The notes: a model not told the origin generated them from the sequence alone. A stretch of DNA of 41,547 bases from Myxococcota bacterium (GCA_023150845.1 JAKLKD010000026.1:1-41547); one strand, 5' to 3'; positions 1 through 9,787 are shown, numbered from the stretch's first letter. Numbers and translations are program-made.

Positions 1-108
1 GTGATGCTCGCCGGGCCCGACGGGCGGGTGCGGCGCTGGGCTGGGGAGGCCGCCGCCGCCGACGCCGCGCGCCTCGGCCGCGAGGCCGCCGGGGCGATTC
101 GGGGCTGA
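1..108 (+). CDS. C-terminal fragment, probably hydroxymethylbilane synthase (HemC)
   Basis: The window opens inside this gene; only the last 35 codons and the TGA are present. The visible pattern is hydrophobic residues, then A-G-P-D-G, a Gly-Glu, and an Ala-rich helix with D-A-A-R-L-G ending in I-R-G. This resembles the C-terminal domain of porphobilinogen deaminase (a PDG turn, then a helix with a Leu-Gly pair near the end), which makes hydroxymethylbilane in tetrapyrrole synthesis. The fragment is too short to be certain, and no catalytic residue lies in the visible part. It converges on the methyltransferase gene, with 13 bp between the two stops. Confidence 0.4.
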   Translation: MMLAGPDGRVRRWAGEAAAADAARLGREAAGAIRG

Positions 109-121
109 GCCTAAGCGGCTT

Positions 122-865
122 TCAGTCCGCCCGCCTTGCGCTCACGATGAGCCGCGGTCGGCTGTCGGACACGGGGCTCTCGTTGTAGTCGCCGACCATC
201 GACTCGACGTAGAGCCCGCAGCCCTCCATCATCCACTCGGCCTCGTTGGGCAAGACGAGGCGCAGGCGCAGCACCGTCTGGTGGAGGGTCTCGCCGTGCT
301 CGCCGACGTAGCGGTCGTGCAGGTCGAGGCGCTGGTGCACGCGATCGCGGGTGGTGGCGCGCAGGCGGCGCACGGGGCGGCCCTCGGCGACGCCCTCCCA
401 GGCGAGGCGCTCGGGGGCGCTCGCCGTGGCCCAGAGCGAGAAGTCCGGCATCGGCATGTCGAGGGTGAGGCGGCCCTCAGGGGTGAGCCGCTTGGCGACG
501 GCCTCTAGGCAGGCGCGCTGCTCGCCCCGGGTCAACAAGAAGTTGAACGCGGCGTTGGGGATGATCACCTCGTCGTAGGGGGCGTCGCCGAGGTCCGCCG
601 CGCCGAGCGCCCGCATGTCGCCGAGGACGTAGCGGGGTCCGCCGCCGCGCTGGGCGGCGATGTGCAGCATCTTCGCCGAGAGGTCCAGGCCGACGACCTC
701 CCGCCCCGGCCCCGCGAGGCCCCGGGGCACCCGCCCCGCGCCGCAGCCCAAGACGAGGACACGCGGGCCCTGGAGGCGCCGGGCGTAGAAGAGCACGTCG
801 AGGTCTCGGCCCTCAAACTCGGCCTCGTAGAGCTCCGCGAAGCCGTCGTAGGTGATCTCGCTCAA
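122..865 (-). CDS. Class I SAM-dependent methyltransferase
   Basis: A 247-residue cytosolic protein. Motif I is V-L-V-L-G-C-G-A-G-R-V at about residues 36-46. The acidic end of strand 2 is G-L-D-L-S at about 59-63, and there is a downstream D-M-R-A-L segment. This is a Rossmann-fold class I methyltransferase of the Methyltransf_25 type. The acceptor cannot be told from the sequence. The start is TTG at 865-863 and overlaps the stop of the upstream epimerase gene (TTGA), so the two are translationally coupled and probably act in one pathway, perhaps on a sugar or small metabolite. No RBS or start codon further upstream is better. Confidence 0.85.
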   Translation of the reverse strand: MSEITYDGFAELYEAEFEGRDLDVLFYARRLQGPRVLVLGCGAGRVPRGLAGPGREVVGLDLSAKMLHIAAQRGGGPRYVLGDMRALGAADLGDAPYDEVIIPNAAFNFLLTRGEQRACLEAVAKRLTPEGRLTLDMPMPDFSLWATASAPERLAWEGVAEGRPVRRLRATTRDRVHQRLDLHDRYVGEHGETLHQTVLRLRLVLPNEAEWMMEGCGLYVESMVGDYNESPVSDSRPRLIVSARRAD

Positions 866-1806
866 GGGGACTCCGTGGGGCCGCGCCCGGCGACCAGGGC
901 CGCGAGGCCGACGCTGAGGGGGATCTTCGGGCGGTGGCCGAGCAGCGCGCGGGCCTTGTGGTGGTCGCCGCAGAACCGCGTGACCTCTCCGGCGCGCCGA
1001 GGCAAGGCGCCGACGCGGATGAGCTCGGGGTCGGCCCCGGCGGCGCGGTAGACGGCGCGGACGAGCTCGACGACGGGCAGCTCCTCGCCGCCGCCGATGT
1101 TGAGGATCTCGCCCTGGGCCTCCTCGGCGGCGCAGCGGGCGACACCCTCGGCGATGTCTTCGACGTGGTTGAGCTCCCGGGTCTGGGCGCCGTCGGTCAT
1201 TGGGAAGGGGGCGCCGGCCAAGGCGGCGGCCAGCGCGGTCGGGACGAGGCGGGCGCTGCGATCGCCGGGACCATAGGTCAGAAACGGCCGGGCGACGGCG
1301 GCGCGGAGCCCGGCGTCGCGGCAGAGCGTGAGGGTGCGGGCGGTGGTGAGGGCCTTCGCCGCGCTGTAGGGCGACACGGGCCGCGCGGGCTGGTCCTCGC
1401 GGAAGGGGGCCTCGCCGTCGCCGTACTCCTCGCAGGTGCCGACGACGACGAGGCGCGCCCCGAGGCGAAGGCAGGCCGCGGTGAGCTCGGCGTGGGGGCG
1501 GGTGAGCTCACGCTCAAAGACGGGGATCAGGGCCGCGTCTCTGCGGTTGTCGACGGGGCAGGCGAGGTGAAAGATGAGCGGCGGGCGCTCAGCGTCGAGG
1601 AGCTGGGTGAAGGCGCCGGGCACGCTCAGGTCGAGCGCCAGCGCCCGCGCGCCCTCGGGGATCGGCGCGCCGCGGCTCACCCCGAGCACGTCGAGGCCTT
1701 CAGCCAAGAGGCGCCGGGTCAAGGCGGCGCCGATGAGGCCGCTCGCGCCGGTCACCAGCGCCCGATCGGCGCGGAGCAGGTCACGGAGCGGGCGGGGCAG
1801 ACGCAT
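862..1806 (-). CDS. NAD-dependent epimerase/dehydratase (extended SDR)
   Basis: A 314-residue protein when started at ATG 1806. A longer frame is open to 1914 but would run into the divergent lipoprotein gene. The nucleotide-binding loop T-G-A-S-G-L-I-G lies at about residues 17-24. The catalytic Y-S-A-A-K (Y-x-x-x-K) and a preceding G-T-C-E-E-Y-G segment place it among nucleotide-sugar epimerases/dehydratases. The C-terminal R-A-G-E-V-T-R-F and L-G-H-R-P patterns also fit UDP-glucose-4-epimerase-like members. The substrate is unknown. It forms a two-gene unit with the overlapping methyltransferase. A TACTTT hexamer 7 nt before the ATG suggests a leaderless transcript. Confidence 0.85.
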   Translation of the reverse strand: MRLPRPLRDLLRADRALVTGASGLIGAALTRRLLAEGLDVLGVSRGAPIPEGARALALDLSVPGAFTQLLDAERPPLIFHLACPVDNRRDAALIPVFERELTRPHAELTAACLRLGARLVVVGTCEEYGDGEAPFREDQPARPVSPYSAAKALTTARTLTLCRDAGLRAAVARPFLTYGPGDRSARLVPTALAAALAGAPFPMTDGAQTRELNHVEDIAEGVARCAAEEAQGEILNIGGGEELPVVELVRAVYRAAGADPELIRVGALPRRAGEVTRFCGDHHKARALLGHRPKIPLSVGLAALVAGRGPTESP

Positions 1807-1824
1807 CGGCGGTAAAGTAACCGG
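1807..1824. promoter_or_regulatory. Shared bidirectional -10 region, leaderless in both directions
   Basis: Only 18 bp separate the two divergent ATGs. They contain one AT island, GGTAAAGTAACC (1811-1822). On the plus strand TAAAGT (1813-1818) is 6 nt before ATG 1825. On the minus strand TACTTT (1819-1814) is 7 nt before ATG 1806. Both fit TAnnnT at leaderless spacing, and neither gene has a Shine-Dalgarno sequence in this gap. No clear -35 element was seen on either side. This is inferred from spacing only. Confidence 0.5.
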
Positions 1825-2556
1825 ATGAGAACCACTCTCCTCACGTTCACTCTGGCGCTGGGCGGCTGCGATCTCGGCGCCGCCAGCACGGTCACCTACG
1901 ACGACAGCGGCCAAGACTCCGAGGCCACCGCCGATGACAGCGGCGCGGACGACAGCGGCGACAGCGGCGGCGGCGACAGCGGCGGCGGCGATGACTCCGG
2001 GGACGACACCGGGGAGCCCGCGGACCTAGACGGCGACGGCTACAGCGAGGCCCAAGGGGACTGCGACGACGGCGACGCGGGCGTACACCCCGACGCCTCG
2101 GACACCTGCGACGGCCTCGACCAAGACTGCGACGCCGAGATCGACGAGGACGCCGCGTCCGACGACCCCTACGAGCCAAACGACACGAGCCCGTACAGCC
2201 TCGGCGCCCTGGAGGACACCCCCGAGCATCAGGTCGTCGGTTTCCTCCACAACGACCAGGACGAAGACCGCTTCTCGTTCCGTGTCGTCGATGAGTGGTG
2301 GGACAGCTTCACCGTCGAGATCAGCCTCTCCAACATCCCCGCGGACGCGAGCTACCGCCTCACGCTCAACCGCCGCCAGAGCGACGGCGACGCGCCGCTA
2401 GGGGAGGTGGACCGCGTGTTCGGCTCCGGCAGCCTGAGCCTCACCTTTGAGGACAGCGCCGGGGATGAGGACGGCGGCGAGTACGAGATCGTCGTCGAGG
2501 CCATCTCCGGGGCCGACTGCGGCCAGGGGTACCTGCTCGTGGTGCAGAAGCCCTGA
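1825..2556 (+). CDS. Lipoprotein with one metal-binding DCDD repeat and a PPC-like domain
   Basis: A 243-residue exported protein. A short signal ends in a lipobox-like L-G-G-C at about residues 12-15. A flexible Asp/Gly/Ser linker (about 25-68) follows. Then comes one copy of the Asp/Cys module D-L-D-G-D-G-Y...D-C-D-D...C-D-G-L-D-Q-D-C-D (about 69-105), the 'putative metal-binding motif' common in myxobacterial surface proteins. The C-terminal half starts Y-E-P-N-D-T and carries D-Q-D-E-D-R-F-S-F. That is the signature of bacterial pre-peptidase C-terminal (PPC) beta-sandwich domains. It is probably a surface-anchored protein that binds Ca2+; its ligand is unknown. Three relatives of the Asp/Cys module lie elsewhere in the window. 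Confidence 0.8.
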   Translation: MRTTLLTFTLALGGCDLGAASTVTYDDSGQDSEATADDSGADDSGDSGGGDSGGGDDSGDDTGEPADLDGDGYSEAQGDCDDGDAGVHPDASDTCDGLDQDCDAEIDEDAASDDPYEPNDTSPYSLGALEDTPEHQVVGFLHNDQDEDRFSFRVVDEWWDSFTVEISLSNIPADASYRLTLNRRQSDGDAPLGEVDRVFGSGSLSLTFEDSAGDEDGGEYEIVVEAISGADCGQGYLLVVQKP

Positions 2557-2871
2557 GCGTCTGATCAGCGCGACCGCGCGGTTGGCGAGCCCGGCCCAGG
2601 AATCGTCGGCAGCGCCCCCTCCGGCTGCGAATGTTGCTCAGGAATCATCGGCAGCGCCCCCTCCGGCCGCGAATGTTGCTCAGGAATCATCGGCAGCGCC
2701 CCCTCCGGCCGCGAATGTTGCTCAGGAATCGTCGGCAGCGCCCCCTCCGGCCGCGAATGTTGCTCAGGAATCGTCGGCAGCGACCCCTCCGGCCACGAAT
2801 GTTGCGCAGGAATCGGGGTCAGCGACCCCTCTGGCCACGAATGTTGCGCGGCGAGCGTCAGGCCCGCGCGC
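2557..2871. other. Convergent intergenic stretch holding a minisatellite
   Basis: This gap of about 315 bp lies between the stop of the plus-strand lipoprotein and the stop of the minus-strand phosphotransferase. Most of it (2597-2848) is a 42-bp tandem repeat, listed separately. No hairpin followed by a T-run was seen, so no classical terminator is visible for either gene. Confidence 0.8.
2597..2848. repeat. 42-bp tandem repeat, six copies
   Basis: Six contiguous 42-bp units begin at 2597, 2639, 2681, 2723, 2765 and 2807. Each opens CAGGAATC and ends GAATGTTGC plus one base. Copies 2 and 3 look identical; copies 1 and 4 differ from them at one or two bases; copies 5 and 6 have decayed further. 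Because 42 is a multiple of 3, five of the six frames stay open through the array. The plus frame starting at 2597 reads Q-E-S-S-A-A-P-P-P-A-A-N-V-A in each unit, and the differences among the first four copies are all synonymous in that frame. No good start codon or RBS precedes it, so I call it a repeat and not a gene. Confidence 0.95.
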
Positions 2872-3897
2872 TCAGCCCAACATCCGCCGATGCCAATGAA
2901 CGCCGCCAAAACGGCGCTCGGCGTAGCCCAAGAAGTCGAACTGAATCGGCGAGCACCGCGCCTGAATCACCGACCAGGCGCCCCAGAAGAGGTGATTGGG
3001 GATGAGCAGGCGCTCGACGAAGGCCTGGAGCTCGGCGACCTCGTCGTCTCCGTGCGCTGGGCCGAGGTAGGCGGCGACGAGGCGGCGCCGGGCGGCCTCG
3101 TCGGGGAAGTCCCGGTCGTAGTCGGCCTCAAACCCGGCGTACTCGTTGAGGTGGTTCGCGAGGTCCACGGCGGCGTAGGACGGCGCGGCGTACTCGTAGT
3201 CGATGAACCGCAGGGCCTCGGGATCCGGGCCGATGAGGATGTTGCCGGAGAGCAGGTCGTTGTGGGCGAGCACGACCCGGCGCCCGAGCTGGCCGCCGGG
3301 GGTCTTGAGCTCGGCGGCGGCGCCCTCGACCTCGGCGCGCAGGGTGGGGAGCGCGGCGAGCTGCCCCTGGAGGTCCAGGGCGGCGTGGCGGGCGCGGTCC
3401 TCGGCGGCCTCAAAGGAGAGCTCCGCCGCCGTCGTGAGCCAGCGCTGCAGGGTGTCCCAGAGGCTCGGCGGGCCCTCGACGGGCAGCTCATGCCAGCGGC
3501 GCAGGGCCCGGCCGATGCCGCGCTGCTGCATAGGAGTGGCCATCTCCGCCGGGGTCATGGCCCGGTGCCCGTCGAGCCAGCCCTCGACGCGCCCGTTCTC
3601 CAGGAGCCCGTAGAGCGGCGGGGCGACGCCTAAGGCGCTCAGCCGGGCGAACAGCGCGTTCTCGGCCTCGCGCTGGATGACGAGCTCGGTGTTGTGCCCG
3701 TAGCGCCGCACGAGCGCCGTGGGCCGCCCCGGCGCCGAGAGCCGAAAGAGCAGGTTCGTGATGCCGCCCTCGACGGGGTTGATCTCGGCGGCCTGGGCGT
3801 CCTCCCAGCCGGGCACCAAGGCCCGCGCCGCGGCGAGCAGGGCCTCGTCATCGGGGGCGTCCGGCAGGCGCAGCGGCAGGTGGGGGAGGGAGGTCAT
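2872..3897 (-). CDS. Choline/ethanolamine-kinase-like phosphotransferase
   Basis: A 341-residue protein starting at ATG 3897, 2 bp after the stop of the upstream gene. An N-terminal G-G-I-T-N-L-L-F-R (glycine-rich, about 43-51) is followed by a Lys/Arg-containing strand. The catalytic Brenner motif is L-A-H-N-D-L-L-S-G-N-I-L (H-N-D-x-x-x-x-N), and the metal-binding F-I-D-Y-E-Y-A comes next. The D-Y-E-Y-A ending is characteristic of choline/ethanolamine kinases, as opposed to aminoglycoside phosphotransferases. Expected role: phosphorylation of a small amino-alcohol for lipid or surface head-group synthesis. It is the last gene of the minus-strand run that includes two envelope proteins and a protease lipoprotein. 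Confidence 0.85.
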   Translation of the reverse strand: MTSLPHLPLRLPDAPDDEALLAAARALVPGWEDAQAAEINPVEGGITNLLFRLSAPGRPTALVRRYGHNTELVIQREAENALFARLSALGVAPPLYGLLENGRVEGWLDGHRAMTPAEMATPMQQRGIGRALRRWHELPVEGPPSLWDTLQRWLTTAAELSFEAAEDRARHAALDLQGQLAALPTLRAEVEGAAAELKTPGGQLGRRVVLAHNDLLSGNILIGPDPEALRFIDYEYAAPSYAAVDLANHLNEYAGFEADYDRDFPDEAARRRLVAAYLGPAHGDDEVAELQAFVERLLIPNHLFWGAWSVIQARCSPIQFDFLGYAERRFGGVHWHRRMLG

Positions 3898-3899
3898 GG

Positions 3900-4586
3900 T
3901 CAGCGCCTCGGCGTCTTTCGCACCTGCTGGGGGATGATCGAGAGGTCCGCGCCGATGGCGTAGGCTGGCCCGGCGTGGCGCGCGGTCTGGGCGTAGACGT
4001 CGGCGTTGACGCCCAAGATCACCCGGCCTTGGGTGTAGGCGTAGCGGACCCCGGCCCCGGCGTAGGCGTCGAGGCGCAGCACCCGGGCGGTCTCCTCCGC
4101 GCCGATGAACCAGGTGAAGTCGTTGCGTTGGCGGCGCATCACCAAGGTCGGGCCGCCCGCGACGGACGAGCGCGGGCCGAGCTCCCACTCGGCGATGAGG
4201 GGCACCCGCACGTCCAAGGAGCCTGAGCCCCGCACCGAGCCCGCGAAGGGCACGACGACGACGCCATAGCCGGGGTTAATCGCGAGGTGCAGGCGGTCGC
4301 CCTCGTAGAAGCGGTAGCGCACGTCTAAGCCCGCGCCGACGAGGTAGAGCCGCGCGCCCATGTCGAGGTTCGGCGCGAGGCCCCGGCGCACAAACAGCTC
4401 CCCTTGGGGCAGGGGGATCGTGCCTGTCGAGAGCGGGTTTGAGCCTTGCTGGAGGCTGCCGCTCACGCCGAGCTGGGTCTGGCCGGGCTCAAGGGTCTTC
4501 GCGCCGTTCACCCGGGCCAAGGTGGAGCAGCCCACGGCGAGGGCGAGGGTGAGGGCGGCGAGCCCGACGCGGAGCGCGGCGATCAC
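3900..4586 (-). CDS. Outer-membrane-type lipoprotein, unknown function
   Basis: A 228-residue protein from a GTG start at 4586, which overlaps the preceding stop as GTGA (4586-4583). The signal is L-A-A-L-T-L-A-L-A-V-G-C-S-T, so a lipobox Cys is expected near residue 17. The rest alternates polar and hydrophobic residues with frequent Gly and aromatic residues (for example Y-A-G-A-G-V-R-Y-A-Y). This suggests a beta-rich, perhaps barrel-like, protein. I do not recognise the family. The tight overlap with a second beta-rich protein upstream and with a protease lipoprotein suggests an envelope assembly. Confidence 0.75.
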   Translation of the reverse strand: MIAALRVGLAALTLALAVGCSTLARVNGAKTLEPGQTQLGVSGSLQQGSNPLSTGTIPLPQGELFVRRGLAPNLDMGARLYLVGAGLDVRYRFYEGDRLHLAINPGYGVVVVPFAGSVRGSGSLDVRVPLIAEWELGPRSSVAGGPTLVMRRQRNDFTWFIGAEETARVLRLDAYAGAGVRYAYTQGRVILGVNADVYAQTARHAGPAYAIGADLSIIPQQVRKTPRR

Positions 4587-5107
4587 CACTGCACCCCGAT
4601 CCCCGCGCCGAGGTCGTAGTCCCAGTTGTAGACCCCGCGGGAGGCCACGCCCACCTGCCACTGCCAGGCGAGGCGCTCGCCGATGGGGCCGTCCAGCGCC
4701 ACCCGGGCGCGTAAGCCGAGGTCGGCGCGGGTGATGCGCTCGGCCTCGGTCTCGGACCACTCCGTCCGGGCGCTCGTCACCGTGAGCGCCGGGCCGACGC
4801 CGAGGTGCATCGTCATCGGCCGGGTGCCCATGGCGAGCTCGGCCAGCGCGGAGGCGCGGGCGATCTGGGCGTTGACGCCGTAGTAGTCGTTCGTCTTCGA
4901 CCGCCGGGTGAGGGTCAGCTCCCCGGTGAGCGCCCAGGGGCGCGGCGTGTACGAGGCCCACACCCCGACGGCGGGCACGATGGCGTGGCGGGCCGGGGTC
5001 TGCAGGGCGAAGGCGGAGAGCTGCAGCCCGGCGGTGCTGTGCTCGGCGCCTGAGGCGGCCCAGGCGGCCTCACCGACGAGCAGGCTCAACAGGAGGGTCG
5101 GCGTCAT
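4583..5107 (-). CDS. Small exported outer-membrane beta-barrel candidate
   Basis: A 174-residue protein. A signal peptide is visible at residues 1-18 (L-L-L-S-L-L-V-G-E-A-A-W-A-A). The remainder is beta-rich, and the protein ends I-G-V-Q-W. A terminal aromatic residue after an alternating hydrophobic strand is the classical C-terminal signal of outer-membrane barrels. By size it would form an 8-stranded barrel. ATG 5107 overlaps the TGA of the upstream protease gene (ATGA), and its own stop overlaps the next gene, so three genes are coupled. No family recognised. Confidence 0.75.
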   Translation of the reverse strand: MTPTLLLSLLVGEAAWAASGAEHSTAGLQLSAFALQTPARHAIVPAVGVWASYTPRPWALTGELTLTRRSKTNDYYGVNAQIARASALAELAMGTRPMTMHLGVGPALTVTSARTEWSETEAERITRADLGLRARVALDGPIGERLAWQWQVGVASRGVYNWDYDLGAGIGVQW

Positions 5108-6147
5108 GCGCAGGTCTCCGGCGTTTGGCGCTCGGGCAGGCGCGCGGCGAAGGCGGCGCAGAGCGGCGCGGTCAAGGTGTCGTCTTCAGCGACGGCCAGC
5201 TCCAGGAGCAGCTCCGCCCAGCGGTCGGTGTCGGCCCAGGCCTCTTCAGCGCTCCAGGCCTCGACGGCGGCGACGACGAGCACGACGGCCTCCTCCGGGC
5301 TCGTGAGCGCCCGCAGGTCCCAGGCGAAGGAGGCGTAGACCGTGCCCAAGGCGTAGGGGTCGTAGCTCTCGGCGTTCGCGGGGTACATCGACACGTCCGC
5401 CACGGCGTCCGCGGCGACGTCGCGGGTGGTGACGCTCGGCAAGGAGAGGTCGAAGAAGTCGTTGTCGTCGAGCGTGAGGGTCGCGATCATGTCGGCGAAG
5501 CCCTCGTTGAGCGCCCGGACCCCGTTGGTGACGTTGGGGTCTTCGAGCTGGTCGTAGGGCGCCAAGGCGTAGGCGTCCCCGGCGGTGAGCACGTTGAACA
5601 GCGCGTGGCCGAACTCGTGGCGGATGACGCCGGGGTTCGCCGCGAGGGGCAGCACCGCGGGCAGCGCGTCAGGCAACAGGATGAAGAGGTGCACGCCGTT
5701 GCCGAGGTACGCCGCGTTCTCGCCGCTCGTGAAGTCCATGCCGACGAAGGCCGGCTGGTACGCGAAGGCGATGGGCCAGATCGGCTCGGTGTCGACGCCG
5801 AGGCCGTTGAGGTCGGCGCGCACCTGGGAGAGCGTGTGGTAGTAGGTCCACAGGACGAGGCCGTCCTCGTCCATGGGGATGGCCACGCCGTCTACGACGT
5901 CGTAGTCGAGGTCCATCCGGCCGCCCTCGTCGTACCGGATGGCCAGATCGGCGCTGAAGAGGTCGATGGCGATGCGCCCCCCTCGGTACCCGTCCCCCAG
6001 CGCGCCCTCCATGTGCTGCGCGTCGGTCAGCTCAGGGATGGGGCGCGGGGCGACGCGGTACTCGCCGTCCTCGTCTCGGTCCACGGCCAACAAGAGGGCC
6101 GGGCTTGGATCCGGGGAGCAGGCGAACATCACGAGGGGGAGCAACAT
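5104..6147 (-). CDS. Lipoprotein zinc metalloprotease (gluzincin type)
   Basis: A 347-residue protein. The signal is very short: V-M-F-A-C puts the lipobox Cys at residue 10, and there is no positive residue before it. ATG 6147 is the only possible start because an in-frame TGA, the stop of the upstream gene, lies just before it. The zinc site is H-E-F-G-H at 177-181, preceded by V-I-R. A second motif, N-E-G-F-A-D, lies at 214-219 and supplies the third Glu ligand. HExxH plus NEGxAD is the gluzincin (thermolysin M4/fungalysin M36-like) signature. The spacing is 32 residues from the last His of HExxH to the Asn. Expected to be a membrane-anchored, surface or periplasmic peptidase; the substrate is unknown. 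Confidence 0.8.
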   Translation of the reverse strand: MLLPLVMFACSPDPSPALLLAVDRDEDGEYRVAPRPIPELTDAQHMEGALGDGYRGGRIAIDLFSADLAIRYDEGGRMDLDYDVVDGVAIPMDEDGLVLWTYYHTLSQVRADLNGLGVDTEPIWPIAFAYQPAFVGMDFTSGENAAYLGNGVHLFILLPDALPAVLPLAANPGVIRHEFGHALFNVLTAGDAYALAPYDQLEDPNVTNGVRALNEGFADMIATLTLDDNDFFDLSLPSVTTRDVAADAVADVSMYPANAESYDPYALGTVYASFAWDLRALTSPEEAVVLVVAAVEAWSAEEAWADTDRWAELLLELAVAEDDTLTAPLCAAFAARLPERQTPETCA

Positions 6148-6159
6148 CTTGGCCTCGGC

Positions 6160-7347
6160 TCAGGGGGTGGCCTCTTGGTTGGCCTCATCACCGGCCTCAT
6201 CTTCGCCGCTGGCCTGACCGAAGTCCATGTTCTGCGTCGCGTAGTTCATCCCGGCGATGATCTGCTGCAAGACCGTCTGCTGGGCGAGGGGCAAGGCCGA
6301 GGACTCGACGCCGCTCTCGACGGCGACGGCGAGGTTGCGGGCGACGCGGCCCAAGGTCTCGTCCTTGATGGCGTCGGCGAGCATCGCGGCGTAGCGGGCG
6401 CGGCGGGCCCAGTCCAGGCGCACGGCGTCCTCGTCGAAGACCAAGGCGGCGGCCTCCTTGATGCTGTCGTCGAGGCTCGGGGCGGCGGGGGCCTCCTCAC
6501 CCTCGGCGGGCTCCTTCGGGGCGCCGCCGAAGAGCAGCGGCAGGGCGGCCATGCCCGCGGACAAGGCGCTGCGGCTCACGGGCCAGGCGGCGAAGAAGGG
6601 GTGGTTCGAGACCACCTCGGTGTCGGCGAGGAGCTCGGGGTCGTAGCCCTCGGGCAAGGCGCCGAAGGGATCGTGGCCCTCGGCGGCGCTCAGCACGTCG
6701 GCGGGGACGTGGGAGGCGAAGTGGGTCCAGTCGTGGGGGGCCTCGCCCTTCTTCTCGGCGTGGGCCTGGATCTGCGGGATCACCAAGGAGAGGCCGTTGA
6801 GGAAGGGCAGCTCGACGAGGGGGGACTCGCGGCCCGTGACCTCACGCCACATGTTGCGGCCCGAGGAGCGGCTCATGTGGCCGTGCTCGAGGTTCCGCAC
6901 GCCGTCGGCGCCGCCAGCGATGCCCATGACGACGCAGGTGCCCTCGGCGTCGGTGTAGGAGAGCACAAACTGGAACTCGCCGTCGGGGCTCAGCGGGGTG
7001 AGCGCGGCCCGGGGCGGCGGCATCTCTTCAGCGCGGCCCAAGGTGAAGACCGTGCCCTGGCGCTTGGCCTCCTCGACGACCACACCCGCCGAGCGCAGGC
7101 GGTGCAGGCCCGCGCGACCGGCCTTCTTGAGCACCTTCGACGCCGACTCCAGCTCTAGGAGGAGCGCGCCGTTCTTCTGCTTCACGGCGGCCTCGACGGC
7201 GGCCAAGGCGAGCTCGTGGTCGAGGCCCTCCAGGCTCCCGCCCTCACCCTTGAGCCAGGCGGCGGCCTGGGCGTAACCGGGGACATCGGGGAGGCTGGCG
7301 CCCGTGGCGAGGGACTCGGCGAGGCGCTTGTTGATCTTCTCAGACAT
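6160..7347 (-). CDS. Uncharacterised cytosolic protein (395 aa)
   Basis: No signal peptide or membrane segment. The N-terminal 90 residues are helical and basic, ending in K-V-L-K-K-A-G-R-A-G-L-H-R-L-R-S-A-G-V-V. A beta-rich middle domain follows (about 95-170). The C-terminal third is helical with an acidic tail (E-D-E-A-G-D-E-A). I do not recognise the family. It starts 54 bp after maeB and is followed 12 bp later by the protease lipoprotein, so it is probably co-transcribed with both. The KK-rich helix with L-H-R-L-R could contact nucleic acid, but that is only a guess. Confidence 0.7.
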   Translation of the reverse strand: MSEKINKRLAESLATGASLPDVPGYAQAAAWLKGEGGSLEGLDHELALAAVEAAVKQKNGALLLELESASKVLKKAGRAGLHRLRSAGVVVEEAKRQGTVFTLGRAEEMPPPRAALTPLSPDGEFQFVLSYTDAEGTCVVMGIAGGADGVRNLEHGHMSRSSGRNMWREVTGRESPLVELPFLNGLSLVIPQIQAHAEKKGEAPHDWTHFASHVPADVLSAAEGHDPFGALPEGYDPELLADTEVVSNHPFFAAWPVSRSALSAGMAALPLLFGGAPKEPAEGEEAPAAPSLDDSIKEAAALVFDEDAVRLDWARRARYAAMLADAIKDETLGRVARNLAVAVESGVESSALPLAQQTVLQQIIAGMNYATQNMDFGQASGEDEAGDEANQEATP

Positions 7348-7401
7348 GAAGGGGGTCGCTCCGGGATCGGGAGTGGGTCGAAGGAGAGAGGAGGCCCGCG
7401 C

Positions 7402-9669
<2,268 letters not shown>

Positions 9670-9688
9670 ACCGCCTCCAGGTTGGTCC

Positions 9689-9717
9689 CCCTTAGAAGCG
9701 GAGACAGGCGCCGTCAA
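9689..9717 (-). promoter_or_regulatory. Possible sigma70-type promoter of maeB
   Basis: On the minus strand TTGACG (9717-9712) is followed after exactly 17 nt by TAAGGG (9694-9689). The -35 matches well and the -10 weakly. It would leave a leader of about 15-20 nt containing the GGAGG upstream of ATG 9669. Confidence 0.4.
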
Positions 9718-9787
9718 GGCGAAGCGGCGCGGGGGCGGCCACTCTCTGCGCCTTGCCGCGCTGGGCGCGCGGCGCTATTGGAGCGGC

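Noticed and set aside
2597-2848. CRISPR array
   Set aside because: The units are contiguous with no unique spacers, and there are no cas genes nearby.
2447-2899. Plus-strand open frame through the 42-bp repeat encoding an Ala/Pro/Ser-rich repeat
   Set aside because: It begins inside the end of the lipoprotein gene in another frame and has no RBS or credible start. The repeat keeps most frames open by itself.
2565-2909. Minus-strand open frame with E-Q-H-S-R-P-E-G-A-L-P repeats
   Set aside because: It overlaps the end of the phosphotransferase gene in another frame, and differences between repeat copies change amino acids in this frame.
5125-7158. 677-codon open frame on the plus strand opposite the protease and unknown genes
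   Set aside because: It is the antisense shadow of two well-supported minus-strand genes: low-complexity Gly/Val/Arg composition, no domain, no RBS.
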